In this document: positions 9,705-17,918 of the stretch, one piece after another
How positions within the stretch are numbered: the first letter of the stretch is position 1
Layout: each line of letters opens with the position of its first letter
Assembly (NCBI RefSeq): GCF_000161835.1
Contig: NZ_GG697169.2
Location: 2,670,575 to 2,734,574, forward strand
Source: Thalassobium sp. R2A62
GTDB lineage: Bacteria > Pseudomonadota > Alphaproteobacteria > Rhodobacterales > Rhodobacteraceae
Direction: 5' to 3'
DNA: 64,000 bases
Notes under the pieces: model-generated
What the model was told of the DNA's origin: nothing
The model's input: the letters and a program-made list of their open reading frames with translations, nothing else
The model's database searches: none
Position numbers and translations under genes: made by a program

Positions 9705-10539
9705 CGCGGCGCTGGTCCCCGTAGATGACAAACGGTTTCTCGTCATCTGTGATGACGCGGATCTGGCGACTGTCGTCATCGTCATGCAGGTCAGAACCAC
9801 CCAGAACAAAGTGCCTGAGCACGCCACCAAAGGCTGTCTCGAGGTTCTCTTGGGTAAACGTTGTTTCTGTAGGGCCCGAGGCGATCACCGTACCTTTGAC
9901 CAGAACTGTTCTGTCGCAAAACTCGGGCACAGATCCGAGGTTGTGGGTCGACACCAGCATCACGCGCCCTTCGGCCCGCAGACTGCGGAGTAGGTCAATA
10001 ATGGCGTCTTCGGTTTGAACGTCGACGCCTGTGAACGGTTCGTCCAGCAGAATGACTTTGCCGTCTTGGGCTAGTGCACGAGCGAGGAAAACACGTTTGC
10101 GTTGGCCGCCTGACAATTCGCCGATTTGCCGGTCGCGAAAGTCGGACATGCCGACGCGCGCCAATGCATCTGTCACTGCATCCTGATCGGCTTGTTTGGG
10201 GTGGCGCAGAAAATTCATATGGCCGTAGCGCCCCATCATCACGACATCTTCGACCAGTACGGGGAACGACCAATCGACTTCTTCGGCTTGCGGCACGTAG
10301 GCCACGAAATTCTTCTTTAGCGCGTCGCGCACCGGCATTCCGAGCACGCGAATGTCGCCTGCAGCAACTGGAACGAACCCCATAATCGCTTTGAACAGGG
10401 TCGATTTTCCCGCACCGTTTACACCGACGAGGGCTGTAATAGTGCCTGTCGGAATTTCGAAACTCGTCTCACGCAGAGCGGTATGACCATTGCGGTACGT
10501 AACCGCAACATCCCGTGCAGTGATCCCTGATCCCGGCAT
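9697..10539 (-). CDS. sitB: Manganese/iron ABC transporter ATP-binding protein
   Basis: A 280-residue ABC ATPase that powers Mn2+/Fe2+ import. Walker A is GVNGAGKST at residues 39-47, the signature LSGGQ is at 142-146, Walker B is VILLDEP, and the H-loop is in STHN. The start codon directly follows the sitA stop (TAG-ATG). The C-terminal 30 residues are acidic and unusual in composition ([18 protein letters not shown]) and extend past the usual ATPase end. Confidence 0.94.
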   Translation of the reverse strand: MPGSGITARDVAVTYRNGHTALRETSFEIPTGTITALVGVNGAGKSTLFKAIMGFVPVAAGDIRVLGMPVRDALKKNFVAYVPQAEEVDWSFPVLVEDVVMMGRYGHMNFLRHPKQADQDAVTDALARVGMSDFRDRQIGELSGGQRKRVFLARALAQDGKVILLDEPFTGVDVQTEDAIIDLLRSLRAEGRVMLVSTHNLGSVPEFCDRTVLVKGTVIASGPTETTFTQENLETAFGGVLRHFVLGGSDLHDDDDSRQIRVITDDEKPFVIYGDQRRDD

Positions 10540-11427
10540 CTAGTTTTCCGTCAGGCCGGCGGCCACGGTCTGGGATGTGACACGCAAGAGATCGAGGTAG
10601 GTGGGAACGAGGCCGTCCGCTTTGGTCAGGCTGTCCACATACAAAATACCGCCGAACGCAGCACCTGTTTCACGAGCGACCTGCTCGGCGGGGCGCGATG
10701 AAACGGTGCTCTCGCAGAACACCACCGAAATGTCATTGTCGCGCACACCGTCGATGACTTTGCGGACCTGTTGGGGGGTGCCGGTTTGGTCAGCATTCAT
10801 CGGCCAGAGGTAGAGTTCTTTCATCCCGAAATCACGGATCAGATAGCTGAACGCACCTTCGCATGTGACCAGCCAACGGTTGTTCTCGGGGATGCTTTGT
10901 ACCGCAGCACGCAACGGTGCAATCGTCGCCGTCAGCTCGGCTTTGTAGGCGATTGCATTGTTCGCATAAGTCAATGCATTCACAGGGTCATTGGCGGCAA
11001 AGGCGATAGCGATGTTGTCGATGTAGACCAGCGCGTTGTCGAGGCTCATCCACGCATGCGGGTTGGGTTTGCCGTTGTATTCACCTTCGGAAATGCTGAT
11101 CGGGTCGATCCCGTCGGTCAGGGTCGCGCTCGGCACGTCATCAAGGTTTGATAGGAACTGTTCAAACCAAAGCTCTAGGTTCAGCCCGTTCCAAAGGATC
11201 AAGTCAGCGTCCTGCGCGCGCAAAATATCGCGCGGGGTCGGGTCATAGCCGTGGATCTCGGCGCCGGGGCGCGTGATCGACACGACATCGGCCGCGTCGC
11301 CAGCAACATTCGAGGCCATATCTGCGATAACAGTAAAGGTCGTGATGACCTTCATGCGGTCTTGGGCCGCAGCGGGCAGGGCACTAAGAGCTAGAATGAG
11401 GGCTGCAATGAAGCGGCTTAGGGACAT
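10540..11427 (-). CDS. sitA: Manganese/iron ABC transporter substrate-binding protein
   Basis: A periplasmic metal-binding protein of cluster A-1, 295 residues. A Sec signal peptide (residues 1 to about 21, ending PAAA-Q) precedes the mature chain. The four metal ligands of Mn/Fe-type members are visible in order: His59 (EIHGYDPTP), His124 (NPHAWMS), Glu190 (CEGAF) and Asp265 (YVDSLT). No His-rich zinc loop is present, which favours Mn/Fe over Zn. I chose the ATG at 11427 because GGAGA lies six bases upstream. It is first in sitABCD, with two candidate operators upstream. Confidence 0.93.
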   Translation of the reverse strand: MSLSRFIAALILALSALPAAAQDRMKVITTFTVIADMASNVAGDAADVVSITRPGAEIHGYDPTPRDILRAQDADLILWNGLNLELWFEQFLSNLDDVPSATLTDGIDPISISEGEYNGKPNPHAWMSLDNALVYIDNIAIAFAANDPVNALTYANNAIAYKAELTATIAPLRAAVQSIPENNRWLVTCEGAFSYLIRDFGMKELYLWPMNADQTGTPQQVRKVIDGVRDNDISVVFCESTVSSRPAEQVARETGAAFGGILYVDSLTKADGLVPTYLDLLRVTSQTVAAGLTEN

Positions 11428-11449
11428 GGGATCTCCAAATGAGTCTCTT

Positions 11450-11466
11450 TTGCGAAGTGTTCGCAA
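11450..11466. promoter_or_regulatory. Fur-family-like (Mur?) operator 1 upstream of sitA
   Basis: TTGCGAA-GTG-TTCGCAA is a perfect 7+3+7 palindrome 23 bases upstream of the sitA start. Its shape resembles the TGC-AA type palindromes reported for Mur/Fur control of sit genes in alphaproteobacteria. The assignment to Mur is inferred from position and form. Confidence 0.6.
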
Positions 11467-11482
11467 CTAACACTCATCATAA

Positions 11483-11499
11483 TTGCGAATGAGTTGCAA
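11483..11499. promoter_or_regulatory. Fur-family-like (Mur?) operator 2 upstream of sitA
   Basis: TTGCGAATGAGTTGCAA is an imperfect version of the 17-base palindrome at 11450, with its centre 33 bases (about three helical turns) further upstream. Two same-face copies suggest cooperative repressor binding at the sit promoter. Confidence 0.55.
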
Positions 11500-11660
11500 G
11501 TAGCGCGCATAGGAGTCGCGTCAATCAACACGTTTTGGCCCTTAGTCTTAGTGTGAGCTCCCGTATCTCTAAACGACATGTAACGCGTGACGCGCGGCCG
11601 CACAGTCACTTGCTTCCACGCGACGGGCATGCAACGTCGGTAGCAACAAAAGGAGACGCC

Positions 11661-12839
11661 ATGTCGCTCGGGATATTCATGCTCGTGCTCGCCTATGTAC
11701 TGAGCCAATTTTACCGCGCTTTTCTGGCGGTTCTGTCTCCTGTTCTGGGGGCCGAGCTTGGCGCTGGTCCCGAGGATCTGTCCTTTGCATCAGGCCTGTG
11801 GTTCCTCACATTTGCGATCATGCAGCTGCCGGTGGGCTGGGCGTTGGATACGATCGGGCCGCGCAAAACGGCGGCCACTCTCTTTGTATTTGGTGGTGCG
11901 GGTGGGGCGTTGGTTTTTGCCGTGGCGACCACACCAATGCACATCAACATCGCAATGGTTCTAATCGGTATCGGATGTTCGCCTGTTCTCATGGCGTCGT
12001 ATTTCATTTTTGCGCGGACCTATCCGGCAGCAGTTTTTGCCACGATGGCAGCGTTTGTGATTGGTGTGGGATCGTTGGGCAACATCGCTGGGTCCGCCCC
12101 GATGGCGTGGGCTGTCGAAGCATTCGGCTGGCGCGAAACGATGTTTGGGCTGGCATTGGTCTCCGCAGCGATTGCCGTGGCCGTTTGGTTTTCAGTGAAC
12201 GACCCCGAACGTGTCGAGACAGATGCCAAAGGCAGCGTTTTCGACCTGCTAAAAATTCCTGCGTTGTGGTTCATTTTCCCGATGATGTTTGTGAACTATG
12301 CGCCCGCGGCTGGTCTGCGCGGACTGTGGATCGGGCCCTATATGTCTGACATCTTTGGGGCTGATGCCGCGCGGATCGGCACCGCGACGCTGGTCATGGC
12401 GCTGGCGATGGTGGTCGGCAATTTTGTCTATGGCCCGTTGGACCGTATTTTCGGAACGCGCAAATGGGTCATCTTTGTCGGCAATGCGATTGGTGTTACT
12501 GCGTGTTTCGCGCTCTGGTCATTTGACAATTCCAGCATTTGGACCGCGACCTTTTGGTTTGCCGCTGTGGGGTTCTGTGGCGGATCATTCCCCGTCATGA
12601 TCGCCCACTCTAAAACATTCTTTCCCGCCCATCTGACGGGGCGGGGTGTCACGCTATTGAACCTCTTTGGTATTGGTGGCGCCGGGTTGATGCAGGTGAT
12701 TACAGGGCGAATTTACGCGGCCAAACTCTCTGAATCGGGCAGCCCTGCGGTGGCGTATGACACGCTGTTTTTGTTCTTTGGCTTGCTGGTTTGTGCCGGT
12801 CTGGCTATCTACGCCTTCTCTCAGGATCGAATGGACTAG
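11661..12839 (+). CDS. Major facilitator superfamily transporter
   Basis: A 392-residue membrane carrier with about twelve hydrophobic helices. The start at 11661 has AAGGAG seven bases upstream; the longer frame from 11535 has no ribosome site. The first helix (FMLVLAYVLSQFYRAFLAVL) and LGAGPEDLSFASGLWFLTFAIMQLP-type second-helix region fit anion or organic-acid type MFS carriers. The A-like motif DTIGPRKT lies in the loop after helix 2. Substrate is unknown. It is divergent from the sit operon and may share the control region. Confidence 0.85.
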   Translation: MSLGIFMLVLAYVLSQFYRAFLAVLSPVLGAELGAGPEDLSFASGLWFLTFAIMQLPVGWALDTIGPRKTAATLFVFGGAGGALVFAVATTPMHINIAMVLIGIGCSPVLMASYFIFARTYPAAVFATMAAFVIGVGSLGNIAGSAPMAWAVEAFGWRETMFGLALVSAAIAVAVWFSVNDPERVETDAKGSVFDLLKIPALWFIFPMMFVNYAPAAGLRGLWIGPYMSDIFGADAARIGTATLVMALAMVVGNFVYGPLDRIFGTRKWVIFVGNAIGVTACFALWSFDNSSIWTATFWFAAVGFCGGSFPVMIAHSKTFFPAHLTGRGVTLLNLFGIGGAGLMQVITGRIYAAKLSESGSPAVAYDTLFLFFGLLVCAGLAIYAFSQDRMD

Positions 12840-12910
12840 GGTTCGCTCTTTCAAATCGCGACCAATGGGGCTACATGCACGGTGTTCTTTAACCTTAGGA
12901 GACCCCCGAA

Positions 12911-13933
12911 ATGGGCTATAAAGTCGTCGTCGTAGGCGCCACAGGCAATGTGGGCCGCGAAATGCTGAATATTCTGGACGAGCGCCAGTTCCCGATCGAT
13001 GAGATTACCGTGCTTGCGAGCCGCAAATCTCTCGGCACCGAAGTCAGCTTTGGCGAGAAAACCCTCACGACGTTGGACCTTGATACGTTCGACTTCACGG
13101 GATGGGATATTGCTCTGTTCGCGGTTGGCTCTGACGCGACCAAGAAATACGCGCCTAAGGCTGCAGCGACCGGCTGTGTTGTCATCGATAACTCGTCGCT
13201 CTACCGCTATGATCCTGACGTGCCGCTGGTCGTCCCAGAGGTCAATCCAGAGGCTGTGCTGGGCTATTCCAAGAAAAACATCATCGCGAACCCGAACTGT
13301 TCGACTGCGCAGATGGTTGTCGCTCTCAAGCCGCTGCACGATCGTGCACGGATCAAACGGGTTGTTGTCAGCACTTACCAGTCGGTATCGGGCTCTGGCA
13401 AAGACGCGATTGACGAGCTATGGAACCAGACCAAAGGCGTCTATGTTCCTGGACAAGAAGTTGCGCCAAGCGTTTACCCAAAACAGATCGCATTCAACGT
13501 GATCCCGCACATCGACGTGTTCCTCGACAGTGGCGAGACCAAAGAAGAGTGGAAAATGGTCGCCGAGACGAAAAAGATCATCGACCCCTCGATCAAGGTC
13601 ACTGCAACCTGTGTGCGTGTTCCGGTCTTTGTCGGCCATTCGGAATCGATCAATATCGAATTTGAGGATTTCCTCGACGAAGAAGAAGCCCGTGAGATCC
13701 TGCGCGAAGCGCCGGGCATCATGGTGATCGATAAGCGCGAAGACGGTGGCTATGTCACGCCGGTTGAATGTGTGGGTGACTTTGCCACGTTCATCAGCCG
13801 CATCCGTCAGGACAGCACAATCGACAATGGCCTGAACCTGTGGTGCGTCTCTGACAACCTGCGCAAAGGTGCCGCATTGAACGCTGTACAGATCGCCGAA
13901 ACACTGGGCGCGCGGGTCCTCAAAAAGGGCTAA
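12911..13933 (+). CDS. asd: Aspartate-semialdehyde dehydrogenase
   Basis: Reduces aspartyl phosphate with NADPH to aspartate semialdehyde, the branch point to lysine/diaminopimelate, threonine and methionine. It has 340 residues. The N-terminal Rossmann motif is VVGATGNVGREML; the catalytic Cys130 sits in NPNCSTAQM, and the substrate block QSVSGSGKDAI follows. An AGGAGAC site precedes the ATG. A strong terminator follows immediately, so it is probably monocistronic. Confidence 0.97.
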   Translation: MGYKVVVVGATGNVGREMLNILDERQFPIDEITVLASRKSLGTEVSFGEKTLTTLDLDTFDFTGWDIALFAVGSDATKKYAPKAAATGCVVIDNSSLYRYDPDVPLVVPEVNPEAVLGYSKKNIIANPNCSTAQMVVALKPLHDRARIKRVVVSTYQSVSGSGKDAIDELWNQTKGVYVPGQEVAPSVYPKQIAFNVIPHIDVFLDSGETKEEWKMVAETKKIIDPSIKVTATCVRVPVFVGHSESINIEFEDFLDEEEAREILREAPGIMVIDKREDGGYVTPVECVGDFATFISRIRQDSTIDNGLNLWCVSDNLRKGAALNAVQIAETLGARVLKKG

Positions 13934-13953
13934 GCCCAGCGATCATGTGAATT

Positions 13954-13986
13954 AAAGGGGGGGGCGGCCAATAGGGCGCCCCTTTT
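13954..13986 (+). terminator. Rho-independent terminator after asd
   Basis: An A-rich lead and a run of eight G bases pair with a CGCCCC stretch followed by TTTT. It lies between asd and the convergent sbtB remnant. Confidence 0.75.
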
Positions 13987-13989
13987 GCG

Positions 13990-14301
13990 TTAGAACCGCT
14001 CGGCGCGCAGAACTTGGCAATCGGTGATCGTCACCACGCCAATATGCCGTTCGACCACGGCGAACGCCGCATCAAGCAATGCATCAAGACGGTCCTCGCG
14101 AATGATACAAACGAATTGAACCATGCCGCTGGCAGGCGACATTTGGCCAGAACGTGACCAATCACCTGAACGACCAGATCCCCCGAGGACGGGCAGGATC
14201 GTATAGCCCGTCATACCAGCATCCGTCAGGGCATCGCGCAGGCGGCGTTACATGATCGCTTCGATCGCGATCTCGACCAGTTTGGCGTCGTGGGTTTGCA
14301 T
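13990..14301 (-). pseudogene. sbtB: SbtB-like P-II signalling protein, interrupted by a nonsense codon
   Basis: Reading from the ATG at 14301, which lies three bases after the sbtA stop with a GGAAG site, the frame encodes a P-II-fold protein of about 103 residues. Codon 18 is TAA (14250-14248). The sequence resumes in the same frame as RRLRDALTDAGMTGYTILPVLGGSGRSG and continues to the end, so the stop interrupts an otherwise coherent gene; CAA to TAA would explain it. SbtB proteins bind adenine nucleotides and regulate SbtA. Restart at Met 14214 would lose the first strand and helix. It is probably inactive. Confidence 0.8.
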
Positions 14302-14304
14302 GGT

Positions 14305-15272
14305 TCAGCTTCCTGTCACAGCACTTGCCACCGCCACATAGAGCGGGATGCCAACCGTCAGGTTGAATGGAAATGTCACCCCTAGAGATAAGGTCAGATA
14401 AATGGATGGGTTTGCTTCGGGGAGGGCCACGCGCATCGTAGCAGGCACAGCGATATAGGACGCTGATGCCGACAGCACCATGAACAGCGCCCCCCCCGTG
14501 ATAAGCCCCAAGAGCAAACCTGCACCAAGTCCTAAGGTGCTGCCAATCAGCGGCATCAGGACACCAAAGGCGAGGATGCCAGGGCGCAAAATCCCGTTTC
14601 TTCCGCGAAGACCACGACCAGCCACTAGCCCCATGTCCAAGAGGAACAGGCACAGCACGCCCTTGAACGGCGATACGATGAATGGTGCTATTTCTTTGAG
14701 CCCCTCGTCGCCCGTAGCCCAGCCGATAAAGAACGCCCCAACAAGCAGGACAATTGAACCGTTGAGCAAAATCTCACGCCACAACCCTGCGTCCATCCGT
14801 GCATCTGTACTGCCGCGCGAGATCAACCAGAGTGTGGATAGGATCGCAGGGGCTTCCATCGCGACAGCGACCATATAGCCTTCGGACGCGATGCCCGAAC
14901 TCTCAAGTGCTGAAGTCGCAGCAACAAAGGTCACAATGGAAATTGATCCATAGTGGGCTGCGACAGCTGCCACATCCAATCGACTAAGGGATGTGAGAAC
15001 GTTGAGCAACACATAGGCGATCAGCGGCAGCACTGCTGACAGAAGGATGCCCGCTAACAAAGACAACCCTAGCGTTGCATCAATCCCATGATCGGCAACA
15101 CTTACGCCGCCTTTAAATCCAATTGCGAACAACAAATAGATTGAGATCGCCTTGGCCGCAGCCTCGGGCACAGCGAGATCCGAGCGTGCGAGAGAGGCCG
15201 CAACACCCAACGCAAACGAAAAATGATCGGAGACAATAGATTGCTAGCAACAAGCGAAAGTATCTGATCCAT
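14305..15272 (-). pseudogene. sbtA: SbtA-family sodium-dependent bicarbonate transporter, frameshifted near its N-terminus
   Basis: The gene starts at ATG 15272 (MDQILSLVASNLLSPIIF) behind an AGGACA site. It then breaks frame at a run of five T bases (15223-15219 on the minus strand). One added T would join it to FALGVAASLARSDLAVPEAA and give 322 residues, the expected length. The long 3' frame (from 15210) has the SbtA hallmarks: LLFAIGFKGGVS, AAHYGSISIVTFVAA and the C-terminal ANPSIYLTLSLGVTFPFNL, with about ten helices. Only a TTG without a ribosome site could start that frame. It sits between carbonic anhydrase and sbtB. Confidence 0.82.
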
Positions 15273-15293
15273 ATATTGTCCTACTAAAGAAAA

Positions 15294-15944
15294 TTAGACC
15301 GGCAGGAACGCATCCGTATCAGCGTTGTAGAATTCCAGACCACCCTGACCGATGTCTGTCCACAACCCATGTAGAGTGAGGCGTCCATCGGTCACGGCAT
15401 CTTTTACGAACGGAAAGGTCATCAGGTTTTCAAGCGAAGTAAGAACCGCCTCTTTTTCCAACGCGCGGATGCGTGCGGCCTTGTCTTCGATGTCTGACGT
15501 ACGGTCAAAGCCGGGACGCAGAATATCCATCCAACGCCCAATAAAGCTTGTCTTTTCTTCCAGTTCGGGCGCATGGCCGGAACACATGTCATAGCATCCC
15601 TGAACACCGCCACAGCTGGAATGTCCCAGCACGATGATATGCGCAACTTTGAGGCCGGTGACCGCATATTCGACAGCAGCTGATGTGCCATGATTGGCCC
15701 CGTCCGGCAGATACGGTGGCACCAGATTTGCGATGTTTCGGTGAATGAAGAATTCGCCCTGTTCCGCGCCAAAGATCGACGTCACATGCACGCGGCTGTC
15801 GCAGCACGAAATGACCATGGCACGTGGATGCTGACCGTTCTCGGCCAAATTTCGATACCAAACGGCGTTGTCTTGATAGGTCGTCGCTTTCCAACCGTGG
15901 TAGCGTTGAGCCAAATACGACGGAAGGGGTTTGCTATTATTCAT
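15294..15944 (-). CDS. Beta-class carbonic anhydrase
   Basis: Interconverts CO2 and bicarbonate in the cytosol. It has 216 residues from the ATG at 15944; an ATG at 15959 is an alternative. The zinc and active-site residues are visible: Cys48-Asp49-Ser-Arg51 in SCCDSR, and His108-x-x-Cys111 in GHSSCGG. It is the first gene of a three-gene unit with sbtA (about 21 bases downstream) and sbtB, a layout that points to inorganic carbon acquisition. Of the three, this is the only intact frame. Confidence 0.93.
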   Translation of the reverse strand: MNNSKPLPSYLAQRYHGWKATTYQDNAVWYRNLAENGQHPRAMVISCCDSRVHVTSIFGAEQGEFFIHRNIANLVPPYLPDGANHGTSAAVEYAVTGLKVAHIIVLGHSSCGGVQGCYDMCSGHAPELEEKTSFIGRWMDILRPGFDRTSDIEDKAARIRALEKEAVLTSLENLMTFPFVKDAVTDGRLTLHGLWTDIGQGGLEFYNADTDAFLPV

Positions 15945-16087
15945 TGCGGAGGTCCTCATAGTATCGCCGTCGACATAGAGCGTTTTTTAGGGAATTTCGA
16001 GCGATTTCTTGGAAGGGTTGGAAAGGAATTGGGAACCATCACTGGCTAGATTTGTTGTGGGGTAAGTGAAGTGGAAGGAGACAGGTC

Positions 16088-16468
16088 GTGGGAACTGTCA
16101 CGCAACTCAAACCGTCAGAAGACATAAACATCGATCTTGATCGGTTGGTCGAGGTTTACGAAAAAATGGGGGCGACAGGTAACTCTGACGCCGTGGTCCG
16201 TGCCGTTGAACATATCGAGGATCAATTGGTCTCGATCAGCAGGCTCTATCACGCAGGTCGTTTTCGCGAAGCAGGCGTTCACGCAGACAATTTGTCTTGC
16301 ATCGCCGCGCAGATCGGAATGGACAGCCTCGTTTCGGTGGCGACGGATGTAACCGTCTGCGCCGAGGCTTCTGATACCGCAGGACTAGGCGCCACCGTTG
16401 CCCGTTTGACGCGGATCGGGACACAATCGCTTGATGCAATAACCGATCCACCTATGTCCGCAGGCTAG
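16088..16468 (+). CDS. Degenerate Hpt-domain-like protein
   Basis: A 126-residue, mostly helical protein from a GTG start with a strong AAGGAG site. It resembles a histidine phosphotransfer domain: a helix with VHADNLSCIAAQIGMDSL stands where Hpt proteins have H-x-L-K-G-S/A-A-x-x-IGA-x-x-L. Aligned on the IG motif, the phospho-His position is an Asp, and a His lies two residues earlier. It may be a non-phosphorylated dimerisation or docking module, or a divergent phosphotransferase. No signal peptide or membrane segment is present. It sits 64 bases before the aminopeptidase gene. Confidence 0.6.
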   Translation: MGTVTQLKPSEDINIDLDRLVEVYEKMGATGNSDAVVRAVEHIEDQLVSISRLYHAGRFREAGVHADNLSCIAAQIGMDSLVSVATDVTVCAEASDTAGLGATVARLTRIGTQSLDAITDPPMSAG

Positions 16469-16532
16469 GATGCTTGCGGTCGACGACAAAGGGTCTAGGC
16501 TAGCCGAAAACTGACTTCAGGAGCGTCGTGCC

Positions 16533-17918
16533 ATGTCCCCTTCTTTTGCTGCTAGCGATACAGACACCATCCCACTGTTCGCGGTTCCGTCAGAGGCGTT
16601 TGATCTGTCCGCATTGGGCCTGGCGCCTGCGCAAAAGGCATGGGTTACGGCACAGGGGTTTACGGGTGCCTTGGGCTCGGTTGCGACCGTGCCAGACGCA
16701 GATGGCAACATCGCCTTGGCGCTTGCAGGAATGGGAACAGCATCGGCTCGGCGTCGCGGTCGATTCCACCTCGCAACGGCGGCTGCCAAATTGCCCCAAG
16801 GGACCTATCATATCGCCGGAGGCATTGCGCCCGAAGATTTAGAAGAAGCGACGCTTGGTTGGCTGCTGAGTCAGTACCGTTTTGACCGCTACCGTGCTCA
16901 ACCTGCCGCTCGCGCAGCGCTTCAGACACCGGCGACGGTGGACGCGGCCAAAGTCATCGCAATGGCCGAGGGCGAGTTTTTGACCCGCGATTTGATCAAC
17001 ACGCCTGCATCAGACATGGGCCCACCCGACGTCGAAGCTGCGGCGCGTGAACTGGCCCAACAACATGACGCAACAATCAGCGTGACCGAGGGCGATGACC
17101 TGTTGGCTGGCAACTTCCCTATGATCCACACGGTGGGCCGCGCCGCCGATCGCGCCCCGCGTTTGATTGATATGACATGGGGCACCTCTGGCCCCAAGCT
17201 TACTCTCGTGGGCAAAGGTGTGTGCTTTGACACTGGCGGTTTGAACATCAAACCGGGTGGATCAATGGGCCTGATGAAAAAGGACATGGGCGGCTCGGCT
17301 GCGGTTCTGGGTCTTGCGCATATGATCATGGGGACGGGGCTGGAATTGCGACTGCGTGTTTTGATCCCAGCCGTGGAAAACAGCATCAGCGACAATGCCT
17401 TCCGCCCCCAAGATATCCTGACCTCCCGTAAGGGGCTGACAGTTGAAATCAACAACACAGATGCCGAGGGCCGGCTTGTTCTTGCAGATGCGCTCGCGCT
17501 CGCGGACGAAGAGCCGACCGATTGTATCATCTCTATGGCGACCCTCACCGGGGCTGCACGGGTGGCCGTTGGGCCAGATCTTGCCCCCTATTTCACCGAC
17601 GATGCAGCGACCGCGACCGCGATCGAATCCTCGGCTGCGGCCAATGCTGATCCGGTGTGGCGATTGCCGTTTCATGATCCCTATGAATCGATGATCGAAC
17701 CGGGAATCGCTGATTTAGACAACGCGCCAAAAGGTGGGTTCGCGGGGACGATCACTGCGGCCTTGTTCCTGCGTAGGTTTGTCGAAAACAGCCCGCGCTA
17801 TGTGCATTTTGATATCTACGGGTGGCAACCCAGCGCTGCGCCTGCGCGCCCCAAGGGTGGGGTCGGCCAAGGCACCCGCGCGATCCTGAACGCTCTGCCA
17901 GAAATCTTGGGGCTGTAA
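16533..17918 (+). CDS. M17 leucyl aminopeptidase family protein
   Basis: A cytosolic metallo-aminopeptidase that removes N-terminal residues from peptides. It has 461 residues. The family signature NTDAEGRL lies at about residues 308-315; the metal site also uses VGKGVCFDTGGLNIKP and the KKDMGGSAAV block. The N-terminal 120 residues are the poorly conserved regulatory domain. It may be a PepA or PepB relative; the length is on the short side, as in many alphaproteobacteria. Its TAA abuts the ATG of the NlpC/P60 gene, indicating an operon. Confidence 0.92.
   Translation: MSPSFAASDTDTIPLFAVPSEAFDLSALGLAPAQKAWVTAQGFTGALGSVATVPDADGNIALALAGMGTASARRRGRFHLATAAAKLPQGTYHIAGGIAPEDLEEATLGWLLSQYRFDRYRAQPAARAALQTPATVDAAKVIAMAEGEFLTRDLINTPASDMGPPDVEAAARELAQQHDATISVTEGDDLLAGNFPMIHTVGRAADRAPRLIDMTWGTSGPKLTLVGKGVCFDTGGLNIKPGGSMGLMKKDMGGSAAVLGLAHMIMGTGLELRLRVLIPAVENSISDNAFRPQDILTSRKGLTVEINNTDAEGRLVLADALALADEEPTDCIISMATLTGAARVAVGPDLAPYFTDDAATATAIESSAAANADPVWRLPFHDPYESMIEPGIADLDNAPKGGFAGTITAALFLRRFVENSPRYVHFDIYGWQPSAAPARPKGGVGQGTRAILNALPEILGL

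Noticed and set aside
8014-11427. Zinc (znuABC) identity for the metal importer
   Set aside because: The binding protein has the His-His-Glu-Asp ligand set and no His-rich loop, and there are two paralogous permeases as in sitABCD, so Mn/Fe is favoured.
15219-15223. Programmed ribosomal frameshift in sbtA
   Set aside because: A T5 run is a possible slip site, but no downstream stem or conserved pattern was noticed, and the adjacent sbtB nonsense codon favours simple decay.
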